This document shows positions 1 to 5,393 of a DNA stretch of 5,393 nt, in pieces. Each line of letters starts with the position of its first letter. Position 1 is the first letter of the stretch. A program made the translations under genes and the position numbers. Under the pieces are notes generated by a model, which made no database searches, was not told the DNA's origin, and saw only the letters and a program-made list of their open reading frames with translations. This stretch comes from Propionibacteriaceae bacterium (GTDB lineage: Bacteria > Actinomycetota > Actinomycetes > Propionibacteriales > Propionibacteriaceae), in NCBI GenBank assembly GCA_020438595.1, contig JAGQUI010000211.1:1-5393 (forward strand), in the 5' to 3' direction.

Positions 1-288
1 CACTCCCGGCCACAACTGACGGGCGCGGTCCAGTGCCGGCAGCCAGCCCCGGTCGAGGCTGGCCGGGTTCCCGGCCACCTTGCGCCCCGCGACCAGCCAG
101 GGCTGCCGGTAGCGCGCCACGCTCACCCCGGACGCCGGCAGCTCGCGGGCCAGGAGGTCCAGGTCCCAGGCGTCCGCTCCGCCGCCCGCACCGTGCCCGA
201 GCAGCAGGGCGGCCACCGGCGCGGCCGCGGCGTCGAGCAGCAGTTCGACGGGCCCGTCCGGCGTCTCGACGGCAACCGCTTCGCTCAT
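1..288 (-). CDS. Alpha/beta-hydrolase-like protein (KANL3/Tex30-type), N-terminal part only
   Basis: This is an open frame of 96 codons that starts at the ATG at 288-286 and leaves the window without a stop, so the C-terminal part is missing. The protein begins [20 protein letters not shown], then has a hydrophobic beta strand (residues 25-30, VAALLL) running into GHGAGGG at 31-37. That glycine-rich turn after strand beta-3 supplies the oxyanion hole in small alpha/beta hydrolases of the KANL3/Tex30 (dienelactone-hydrolase-like) group. The following helix (about 40-51) and strand (54-60, GVSVARY) fit the fold. The nucleophile elbow and the rest of the catalytic triad would lie off the edge, so activity and substrate cannot be judged. 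The leader has only a weak GGA a few bases before the start. The gene is divergent from nadE, 69 bp away. The family call is from the visible motif and is moderately sure. Confidence 0.72.
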   Translation of the reverse strand, partial: MSEAVAVETPDGPVELLLDAAAAPVAALLLGHGAGGGADAWDLDLLARELPASGVSVARYRQPWLVAGRKVAGNPASLDRGWLPALDRARQLWPGV

Positions 289-323
289 GGGTCCAGTCTC
301 GCCGATCCCGGCGCCCGACGTGG

Positions 324-329
324 CATGCT
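324..329 (+). promoter_or_regulatory. Candidate extended -10 element for nadE
   Basis: In the 69-bp divergent region, TGGCATGCT (321-329) reads as an extended -10 (TGn) followed by CATGCT, which matches the TAnnnT pattern except at the first base. Transcription would start near 336, about 20 nt before the nadE ATG. There is no convincing -35 hexamer 17-19 nt upstream (around 299-306). This is a weak inference; the region is short and must hold some promoter for one or both divergent genes. Confidence 0.28.
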
Positions 330-347
330 GAGGCAGACACCGCAGCC

Positions 348-352
348 AGGAG
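348..352 (+). promoter_or_regulatory. Shine-Dalgarno sequence fixing the nadE start
   Basis: AGGAG ends five bases before the ATG at 358. It supports that ATG over the in-frame ATG at 193. The 193 start would add 55 residues with no resemblance to the family and would overlap the divergent hydrolase gene. Confidence 0.8.
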
Positions 353-357
353 CGCAG

Positions 358-2397
358 ATGGACTTCTACAACCTGTACGCCCACGGGTTCGCCCGGGTGG
401 CCGCGTGCACGCTGCCGATCACCATGGTCCAGCCGCGCGCGAACGCCGAAGCGGTGCTCGCGCAGGCCCGCGTGGTCGCGGACGCCGGCGCCTGCCTGGC
501 CGTGTTCCCCGAACTCACCCTCACCGGCTACTCGATCGAGGACCTCCTGCTGCAGGACACCGTGCTCGACGCCACCCAGGACGCACTGGCCTGGCTCGTG
601 CCGCAGACCGAGCACCTCGGCTGCATCGTCGTGGTCGGCGCTCCCCTGACCAGCCTGAACCGCATCTACAACTGCGCGGTCGTGATCCACCGCGGCCAGA
701 TCCTCGGCGTGGTGCCGAAGTCGTACCTGCCCACCTACCGGGAGTTCTACGAGCGCCGCCAGATCGCCCCGGGCGACGACGTCACCGGCGAGATCCGGGT
801 GGCCGGCGAGGACGTGCCGTTCGGCTCCGACCTGCTCTTCGCCGCCGACGACGTGCCCGGGTTCGTGCTGAACGTCGAGGTCTGCGAGGACATGTGGGTG
901 CCGGTGCCGCCGTCCGCGGAGGCCGCCCTCGCCGGCGCAACCGTGGTCGCGAACCTGTCCGGCTCCCCGATCACCGTCGCGAAGGCGGACGAGCGCAAGC
1001 AGCTGTGTGCGTCCGGGTCGTCCCGGCTGATCTGCGGCTACGTGTACGCGGCGGCGGGCGAGGGCGAGTCGTCCACCGACCTGTCCTGGGACGGCCAGAC
1101 GCTGGTCTACGACCAGGGCGTGCTGCTCGCCGAGTCGGAGCGCTTCCCGAAGGGCGCCGGCGCGTCCATCGCCGACCTCGACCTGGGCACCCTGGTGCAG
1201 GACCGGCTCCGGCAGGGCACCTTCGACGACAACCGGCGTGCCCACGCCGAACGGGTGAACGAGTACCGGACGGTGACCTTCGAGCTCGCTCCCCCGTCCG
1301 GCGACCTCGGGCTGCGGCGCCCGGTGGCCCGGTTCCCGTTCGTGCCCGCCGATCCCGCCCGGCTCGCGCAGGACTGCTACGAGGCCTACAACATCCAGGT
1401 CAGCGGACTGGAACAGCGGCTGAAGGCGATCGGGCAGCCGAAGGTCGTGATCGGGATCTCCGGCGGCCTCGACTCGACGCACGCCCTGATCGTCGCGGCC
1501 CGCGCGATGGACCGGCTCGGCCGGCCGCGCACCGACATCCTCGCGTTCACGATGCCGGGCTTCGCCACGTCCGCCCACACCAAGGGCAATGCGACCGCCC
1601 TGGCCCACGCGCTCGGGGTGAGCTTCGCCGAGCTGGACATCACCGACACCGCCCGGCTGATGCTGAGGCGGATGGAGCACCCGTTCGCCGACGGTGATCC
1701 TGTGTATGACGTCACGTTCGAGAACGTGCAGGCGGGCCTGCGCACCGACTACCTGTTCCGGCTGGCCAACCAGCGCGGCGGCATCGTGCTCGGCACCGGC
1801 GACCTGTCCGAACTGGCGCTGGGCTGGTGCACCTACGGGGTCGGCGACCAGATGTCGCACTACAACGTGAACGGCGGGGTGCCGAAGACGCTGATCCAGC
1901 ACCTGATCCGCTGGGTGATCAGCTCCGGGCAGTTCGACGAAGCGGTCGGGGTCACGCTGCAGGCCGTGCTCGACACCGAGATCACCCCAGAACTGGTGCC
2001 GGTGGGCGAGGGCGAGACGCCGCAGTCGACACAGGCCACGATCGGCCCGTACAGCCTGCAGGACTTCACCCTGTTCCACGTGCTGCGGCACGGCATGAAG
2101 CCCTCGAAGATCGCGTTCCTCGCCTGGCACGCCTGGTCGGACGCCGCCGCCGGGGCCTGGCCGGAGGGGTTCCCCCACGACGAGCGGACGGCCTACGACC
2201 TCGCCACGATCAAGAAGTGGCTGGGCGTGTTCTGCTCGAGGTTCTTCGGCTTCGCCCAGTTCAAGCGCTCCGCGCTGCCGAACGGTCCGAAGGTCGTGCG
2301 GGGTGGCTCGCTGTCGCCGCGCGGCGACTGGCGCGCCCCGTCCGACACCTCCGCGAAGCTCTGGCTGGACGAGTTGTCGAACGTGCCGGACGCGTAG
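358..2397 (+). CDS. nadE: Glutamine-dependent NAD+ synthetase
   Basis: This cytoplasmic enzyme carries out the last step of NAD+ biosynthesis. It converts nicotinate adenine dinucleotide, ATP and glutamine to NAD+, AMP, PPi and glutamate. The product is 679 residues, the length I know for M. tuberculosis NadE. The N-terminal nitrilase-type glutaminase domain (about 1-300) has the full triad: Glu52 in FPELTLTGY, Lys121 in VVPKSYLP and Cys176 in VEVCEDMW, the same numbers as in the M. tuberculosis enzyme. A linker leads to the synthetase domain (about 340-660), whose ATP-pyrophosphatase loop SGGLDST is at 368-374. Further conserved family segments include [12 protein letters not shown] (479-490) and the C-terminal [12 protein letters not shown] (635-646). 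The family makes its ammonia in the glutaminase domain and channels it to the synthetase site. The ATG at 358 is chosen for its AGGAG and its family-length product. No frameshift or missing key residue is seen. The gene appears monocistronic here, convergent with rne. Confidence 0.97.
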   Translation: MDFYNLYAHGFARVAACTLPITMVQPRANAEAVLAQARVVADAGACLAVFPELTLTGYSIEDLLLQDTVLDATQDALAWLVPQTEHLGCIVVVGAPLTSLNRIYNCAVVIHRGQILGVVPKSYLPTYREFYERRQIAPGDDVTGEIRVAGEDVPFGSDLLFAADDVPGFVLNVEVCEDMWVPVPPSAEAALAGATVVANLSGSPITVAKADERKQLCASGSSRLICGYVYAAAGEGESSTDLSWDGQTLVYDQGVLLAESERFPKGAGASIADLDLGTLVQDRLRQGTFDDNRRAHAERVNEYRTVTFELAPPSGDLGLRRPVARFPFVPADPARLAQDCYEAYNIQVSGLEQRLKAIGQPKVVIGISGGLDSTHALIVAARAMDRLGRPRTDILAFTMPGFATSAHTKGNATALAHALGVSFAELDITDTARLMLRRMEHPFADGDPVYDVTFENVQAGLRTDYLFRLANQRGGIVLGTGDLSELALGWCTYGVGDQMSHYNVNGGVPKTLIQHLIRWVISSGQFDEAVGVTLQAVLDTEITPELVPVGEGETPQSTQATIGPYSLQDFTLFHVLRHGMKPSKIAFLAWHAWSDAAAGAWPEGFPHDERTAYDLATIKKWLGVFCSRFFGFAQFKRSALPNGPKVVRGGSLSPRGDWRAPSDTSAKLWLDELSNVPDA

Positions 2398-2456
2398 CTG
2401 TCGCGATTCGGCCGCTCAGCGATGGGATCGTGACGCCCGGGCAGGGTGGGACGCGT

Positions 2457-2496
2457 TGAGCGGTCAGAACGCGACAGCGCGTGTTCTGACCCCTCA
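2457..2496. terminator. Strong hairpin, likely bidirectional terminator between nadE and rne
   Basis: The arms 2462-2473 (GGTCAGAACGCG) and 2480-2491 (CGTGTTCTGACC) form a 12-bp stem with one G-U pair around a 6-nt loop. Beyond a C-C mismatch, TGAG (2457-2460) pairs with CTCA (2493-2496), giving about 16 pairs. It lies 60 bp after the nadE stop and 18 bp after the rne stop, between convergent genes, where a shared terminator is expected. Neither side has a U-tract, which is common for actinobacterial terminator-like hairpins. The remainder of the 2398-2513 gap shows nothing else. Confidence 0.68.
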
Positions 2497-2513
2497 GGGA
2501 CCTTGACAGCGGG

Positions 2514-5228
2514 TTACGCCTCGGCGGGCGCAGGTTCCTCCACGACCTCAGCCTCGACCACGACCGGCTCCTCCGGCGGCGCGAGTTCGGCAACGGGCTC
2601 GGGGGCGGTGAGCTCGCCGACGGTCGGGGTGGCTTCGCTCTCGGCGATCGGCCCGGCCGGGGCCTCGGGCGATTCCGCCACGACCTCCACGGGCTCCGCC
2701 GCGACCTCCGCCCCCTCCGCTGCGGCCTCGGCCGCCTCCGCCGCCTCCGCAGCCGCCGCCTCCACCGCGTGGGCGTGCTCGGTGGCCTGCGCGATCATCT
2801 TCAACGGCGAAGGTCCGGCCGGCTTGACCGGCTCCTCCTTCTTGGCCCGCGAACCGCGCCGCGTGGTCTGGCTGCCGCCACGACCACGGCGTCCGCCCTC
2901 GCGCTCGCCGCCGTCGGCCGGCGCCTGCGACGCGACCGGTGCGTCGTGCACGTGGTAGCCGCGCCCCTTGCAGGTCTCACACGCCACGGTGAACGCCTCG
3001 GCGAGGCCGGTACCGATCTTCTTGCGGGTCATCTGGACGAGCCCGAGCGAGGTCACCTCGGCGACCTGGTGCCGGGTGCGGTCGCGGCCCAGGGACTCCA
3101 CCAGCCGGCGCAGCAGCAGCTCTCGGTTGGCGGGCAGCACCATGTCGATGAAGTCGATCACGATGATGCCGCCGATGTCGCGCAGCCTCAGCTGGCGCAC
3201 GATCTCCTCCGCGGCCTCGAGGTTGTTCGAGGTGACCGTGGCCTCGAGGTTGCCGGAGTTGCCGGTGAACTTGCCGGTGTTCACGTCGATCACGGTCATC
3301 GCCTCGGTGCGGTCGATGATCAGCGAGCCACCGGAGGGCAGGAACACCTTCCGCTCCAGCGCCTTCGCGACCTGCTCGTGCACCCGGTGGGCGTCGAAGA
3401 TGTCGCCCTTCTCGGACCGGTCCCACCGCTGCAGCCGCTCGGCCAGGTGCGGCGCGACGTGCTGCACGTAGGCCTGCACGGTGTCGTGGGCGTCGTCGGC
3501 GGAGCCGTTGCCGTCCACGACCAGGGCGCCGAAGTCCTCGGTGAACAGGTCGCGGACGATCCGGACGGTGAGGTCCGGCTCGGCGTAGAGCAGCTGCGGG
3601 GCCTGGCCGTTCTTCGACTTCTTCTCCAGCACCTCCCACTGCGCCTTGAGCCGGTTCACGTCGCGGACGAGTTCGTCCTCGCTGGCGCCCTCGGCCGCGG
3701 TGCGCACGATCACGGACGCCTCCGGGCCGATCAGCTCGTCGAGGATGCCCTTCAGCCGCTTCCGCTCGCCCTCGGGCAGCTTGCGGGAGATGCCGGACAG
3801 GTGGCCGCCCGGCGAATAGACGATGTAGCGACCGGGAATGGAGATGTGCGAGGTCAGCCGGGCACCCTTCGCGCCGACCGGGTCCTTGCTCACCTGCACG
3901 AGCACCTGCTGGCCGGACTTGAAGACCCGCTCGACCTTCTTGTCGGAGCCGGTGACCCCGAAGGAGTCCCAGTCGACCTCGCCGGCGTAGAGCACGGCGT
4001 TGCGGCCACGCCCGATGTCGACGAAGGCCGCCTCCATGCTGGGCAGCACGTTCTGCACGCGGCCGAGGTAGATGTTGCCGATCATGGAGGTCGCGGACGC
4101 CCGGTCGACGTAGTGCTCGACGAGCACCCCGTCCTCCATCACGGCGATCTGGCTGTAGTCCTCGGCCTGGCGGATCAACATCGTCCGCTCGACGGCCTCA
4201 CGGCGGGCCAGGAACTCCGACTCGCTCAGGATCGGGGCCCGGCGACGTCCGGCCGCGCGTCCTTCGCGACGGCGCTGCTTCTTCGCCTCCATCCGGGTGG
4301 AGCCCTCGATGCCGGTGACCTCGTCGCTGACGTTGGAGCGGCGGCGCGGCTCGCGCACGCGGACGACGACGTCAACGCCGTCCTCCTCGCCGTCCGCGGA
4401 ATCCTCGCCCCGGCGACGACGGCGACGACGACGCCGCGACGTGCTGGTCTCGGCGGCCTTCTCCTCGCCGGATTCGGCACCGGCCTCCGGCTCGGCGGAC
4501 TCGGTGTCGTCCGCCTCCTCACCGTCGGACTCACCGTCCGCGGCCCCATCGCCGGATCCGCGGCGCCGACGACGCCCGCCCCGGCGACGGCGACGGCGGC
4601 GCGGGGCCGACTCATCGCCTTCGGCAGCGGCCTCGTCGCCCTCGGCCGGCTCCTCCTCGGTCTCCTCGTCCGCAGTGGACGCGTCGGTCTCCTCGTCGAC
4701 CTCGGACGCCTCGGCCTCCTCGTCAACCTCGACCTCTTCGGCGTCCTCGACGAGCGTGCCACCGATCCTGGCCGCGAGGGAGTTCAGCACCTGGTCGGGG
4801 GTCGCCTCCTGATCGAGCCCGAAGCTCTCCGCGAGACCGCCGCGTCGACCCCGCGGCCGCTCCGACTGGGCCAGTTCGGCGAGGCTGGCCGCCACCTCGC
4901 CGTCGTCCGGGGTGGGCTCGGCGACCGGCTCGGTCGGCTCGACCGGCTCGGCCTTGCGGGTGCTGCGGCGCTTGCGGGTGGTCTTGGGCGCGGGCTCGTC
5001 CGCGGCGGCGGGCTCGCTCGTGGCCGCGTCCGCGTCGATCATCGGTTCCTGCGCAGGTTCGGCGGCCTTCGCACGACTACGGCGGGGGCGCTTCGGGGCC
5101 TCGGCTGCCGGGGCCTCTGCCGCCGGCTGGCTCTGGCCGCCACACGCGGCCAGCAAAAGCAATGTCGTCAGAACCAGGAAGAGGGTCAAGAACCGTGCCC
5201 TCAGCCGGGGCGTCGCAAATGTCTTCAT
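2514..5228 (-). CDS. rne: RNase E/G family endoribonuclease with a foreign lipoprotein-type N-terminus (probable chimeric frame)
   Basis: RNase E/G cuts single-stranded, AU-rich RNA and matures rRNA, tRNA and mRNA in the cytoplasm. The 904-residue frame has: a lipoprotein-like signal (1-30); an Ala/Pro/Glu/Lys/Arg-rich linker; an acidic block (about 159-206); arginine tracts (210-223 and nine Arg at 265-273); then a core from about 307 (GIEGSTRMEAKKQRR) that matches actinobacterial RNase E. The S1 domain covers about 378-465 (MIGNIYLGRVQNVLPSMEAA). The catalytic DNase-I-like part has Asp648 and Asn650 in TVIDVN and Asp692 in VIDFIDM, equivalent to E. coli Asp303, Asn305 and Asp346. The zinc-link pair is Cys750/Cys753 (CETC). 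The tail (about 815-904) is Ala/Glu/Pro-rich. Homologues known to me start with a soluble segment resembling LPDRLRVHALAK; that is absent here and replaced by MKTF...LLAACGG. The enzyme body is certain; the first roughly 30-45 residues probably do not belong to this gene, so the true rne start is missing and the rne part is 5'-truncated. Confidence 0.85.
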   Translation of the reverse strand: MKTFATPRLRARFLTLFLVLTTLLLLAACGGQSQPAAEAPAAEAPKRPRRSRAKAAEPAQEPMIDADAATSEPAAADEPAPKTTRKRRSTRKAEPVEPTEPVAEPTPDDGEVAASLAELAQSERPRGRRGGLAESFGLDQEATPDQVLNSLAARIGGTLVEDAEEVEVDEEAEASEVDEETDASTADEETEEEPAEGDEAAAEGDESAPRRRRRRRGGRRRRRGSGDGAADGESDGEEADDTESAEPEAGAESGEEKAAETSTSRRRRRRRRRGEDSADGEEDGVDVVVRVREPRRRSNVSDEVTGIEGSTRMEAKKQRRREGRAAGRRRAPILSESEFLARREAVERTMLIRQAEDYSQIAVMEDGVLVEHYVDRASATSMIGNIYLGRVQNVLPSMEAAFVDIGRGRNAVLYAGEVDWDSFGVTGSDKKVERVFKSGQQVLVQVSKDPVGAKGARLTSHISIPGRYIVYSPGGHLSGISRKLPEGERKRLKGILDELIGPEASVIVRTAAEGASEDELVRDVNRLKAQWEVLEKKSKNGQAPQLLYAEPDLTVRIVRDLFTEDFGALVVDGNGSADDAHDTVQAYVQHVAPHLAERLQRWDRSEKGDIFDAHRVHEQVAKALERKVFLPSGGSLIIDRTEAMTVIDVNTGKFTGNSGNLEATVTSNNLEAAEEIVRQLRLRDIGGIIVIDFIDMVLPANRELLLRRLVESLGRDRTRHQVAEVTSLGLVQMTRKKIGTGLAEAFTVACETCKGRGYHVHDAPVASQAPADGGEREGGRRGRGGSQTTRRGSRAKKEEPVKPAGPSPLKMIAQATEHAHAVEAAAAEAAEAAEAAAEGAEVAAEPVEVVAESPEAPAGPIAESEATPTVGELTAPEPVAELAPPEEPVVVEAEVVEEPAPAEA
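5094..5123 (-). repeat. Imperfect 15-bp tandem repeat coding AAEAP-AAEAP, likely chimera junction zone
   Basis: Read on the minus strand, GCGGCAGAGGCCCCG is followed directly by GCAGCCGAGGCCCCG, two near-identical 15-mers encoding residues 36-45 (AAEAPAAEAP). Upstream lies the lipoprotein signal; downstream lies Lys/Arg- and Pro/Glu-rich sequence of the kind found in actinobacterial RNase E N-terminal regions. Both parent genes could carry such a low-complexity stretch, so this is the most natural place for the two to have been joined. The exact junction cannot be placed from sequence alone. Confidence 0.5.
5139..5228 (-). other. Lipoprotein signal peptide with lipobox, fused in frame to rne
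   Basis: Residues 1-30 of the frame form a textbook signal: a basic n-region (MKTFATPRLRAR), a hydrophobic core (FLTLFLVLTTLLLL) and a lipobox LAAC with Cys29 followed by GG. In a true lipoprotein, signal peptidase II would cut before Cys29 and the protein would be lipid-anchored outside the membrane, which makes no sense for an RNA-processing enzyme. Seven of the first 31 codons end in A or T (ACA, TTT, GCA, GTT, ACA, CTT, TGT) and TTG leucine codons appear, unlike the nearly all G/C-ending rne body. The following CGGQSQPAAEAPAAE resembles the Ala/Glu/Pro linkers after the lipid-anchored Cys in many environmental bacteria, for example Chloroflexi; that lineage guess is from memory. Confidence 0.8.
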
Positions 5229-5240
5229 GTTGTACTCGTT

Positions 5241-5246
5241 CTCCTT
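5241..5246 (-). promoter_or_regulatory. Shine-Dalgarno sequence of the lipoprotein start
   Basis: The minus strand reads AAAGGAGAACGAGTACAAC before the ATG at 5228. AAGGAG lies 12 nt from the start, slightly long but usable. It supports 5228 as a genuine translation start of the gene that owned this leader, rather than a chance ATG. Confidence 0.62.
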
Positions 5247-5281
5247 TCAATCAAAGCTGCTCACACTTCAAAAAAACAAGC

Positions 5282-5308
5282 CACAGATGGACACAGATAA
5301 ACACAGAT
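5282..5308. repeat. Three CACAGAT units at 10-bp spacing
   Basis: CACAGAT occurs at 5282-5288, 5292-5298 and 5302-5308; on the other strand it is ATCTGTG three times. I recall similar runs of ATCTGTG in intergenic DNA of several environmental phyla (for example Chloroflexi), but not as an actinobacterial feature. The 10-bp step puts the units on one face of the helix, so a protein-binding site is possible; a dispersed intergenic repeat is equally plausible. It lies about 55-80 bp upstream of the lipoprotein start. Confidence 0.6.
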
Positions 5309-5393
5309 TAAACAGCAAAAGCAGAGATGTAAATCCAATTCATCAGGTATCACGCAAGTGGCCGGACGAAATCAAGCCCTCTCTGTTTTTTGT

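Larger units (their letters stand above)
5229..5393. other. AT-rich leader segment of foreign composition at the right edge
   Basis: By hand count 68 of 165 bases are G or C (41%), against about 70% elsewhere. Apart from the Shine-Dalgarno site and CACAGAT units listed separately, it has a run of A at 5270-5276 and six T at 5386-5391. I find no open frame, tRNA-like fold or clear -35/-10 pair. Together with the first ~90-130 coding bases of the frame, it looks like the 5' region of a lipoprotein gene from a lower-GC bacterium. Confidence 0.65.

Noticed and set aside
193..357. N-terminal extension of nadE from the ATG at 193
   Set aside because: The added 55 residues have no family match and overlap the divergent hydrolase. 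The ATG at 358 has a Shine-Dalgarno sequence and gives the expected 679 residues.
289..357. NAD+-sensing riboswitch in the nadE leader
   Set aside because: The region is only 69 bp, is shared with a divergent gene, and shows no conserved riboswitch-like fold that I can recognise.
33..1697. Plus-strand open frame overlapping the hydrolase and nadE
   Set aside because: It is Arg/Pro/Ala-rich shadow translation in another frame of nadE, with no motifs.
2446..2958. Plus-strand Ser/Ala-rich frame over the rne 3' end
   Set aside because: It arises from the Ala/Glu-rich codons of the rne tail read in reverse and has no independent support.
2769..5300. Long plus-strand open frame (843 codons) antisense to rne
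   Set aside because: It is a mirror frame of a high-GC gene: rich in Leu, Gly, Arg, Val and His, with no recognisable domain, while the minus strand encodes a clearly conserved enzyme.
5282..5308. CRISPR or iteron array
   Set aside because: There are only three 7-bp units with 3-bp spacers, with no Rep or Cas gene and no longer repeat.
5251..5340. Sigma-70 promoter on the minus strand upstream of the lipoprotein start
   Set aside because: Candidate hexamers (TTGCGT, TTGGAT, TTTAAT) exist, but none pair with acceptable spacing and match; AT-rich sequence gives such hits by chance.
5377..5393. Rho-independent terminator at the T-run near the right edge
   Set aside because: No stable hairpin precedes the six T on the plus strand.

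Overview
The window is almost entirely high-GC (about 70%) actinobacterial DNA. The genes most resemble those of Mycobacteriales/Pseudonocardiaceae such as Amycolatopsis. The evidence is a 679-residue glutamine-dependent NAD+ synthetase with the M. tuberculosis length and active-site numbering, and an RNase E/G whose core closely follows the actinobacterial pattern. The last ~165 bases are different: about 41% GC by hand count, with A- and T-rich runs and a short periodic repeat. They look like DNA from another kind of organism.

Layout: (1) 1-288, minus strand: the N-terminal 96 codons of an alpha/beta-hydrolase-like protein that runs off the left edge. (2) 289-357: a short divergent intergenic region with the nadE Shine-Dalgarno sequence and a weak promoter candidate. 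(3) 358-2397, plus strand: complete nadE. (4) 2398-2513: a convergent intergenic region with a strong hairpin, probably a shared terminator. (5) 2514-5228, minus strand: an RNase E/G gene (rne) with intact S1, catalytic and zinc-link motifs. Its natural N-terminus has been replaced, in frame, by a bacterial lipoprotein signal peptide. (6) 5229-5393: the AT-rich leader of that lipoprotein, with a Shine-Dalgarno sequence and three CACAGAT units 10 bp apart.

nadE makes NAD+ in the cytoplasm and rne processes and degrades RNA. They are convergent housekeeping genes, and nothing here links their functions. I see no defence, mobile or biosynthetic system. The one striking feature is the in-frame join between a lipoprotein start from one genome type and an actinobacterial RNase E body. 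The join probably lies in or near an Ala-Glu-Pro repeat at 5094-5123. The simplest explanation is an assembly (or library) chimera across low-complexity sequence near a contig end; a real lipid-anchored RNase E is possible but unlikely.
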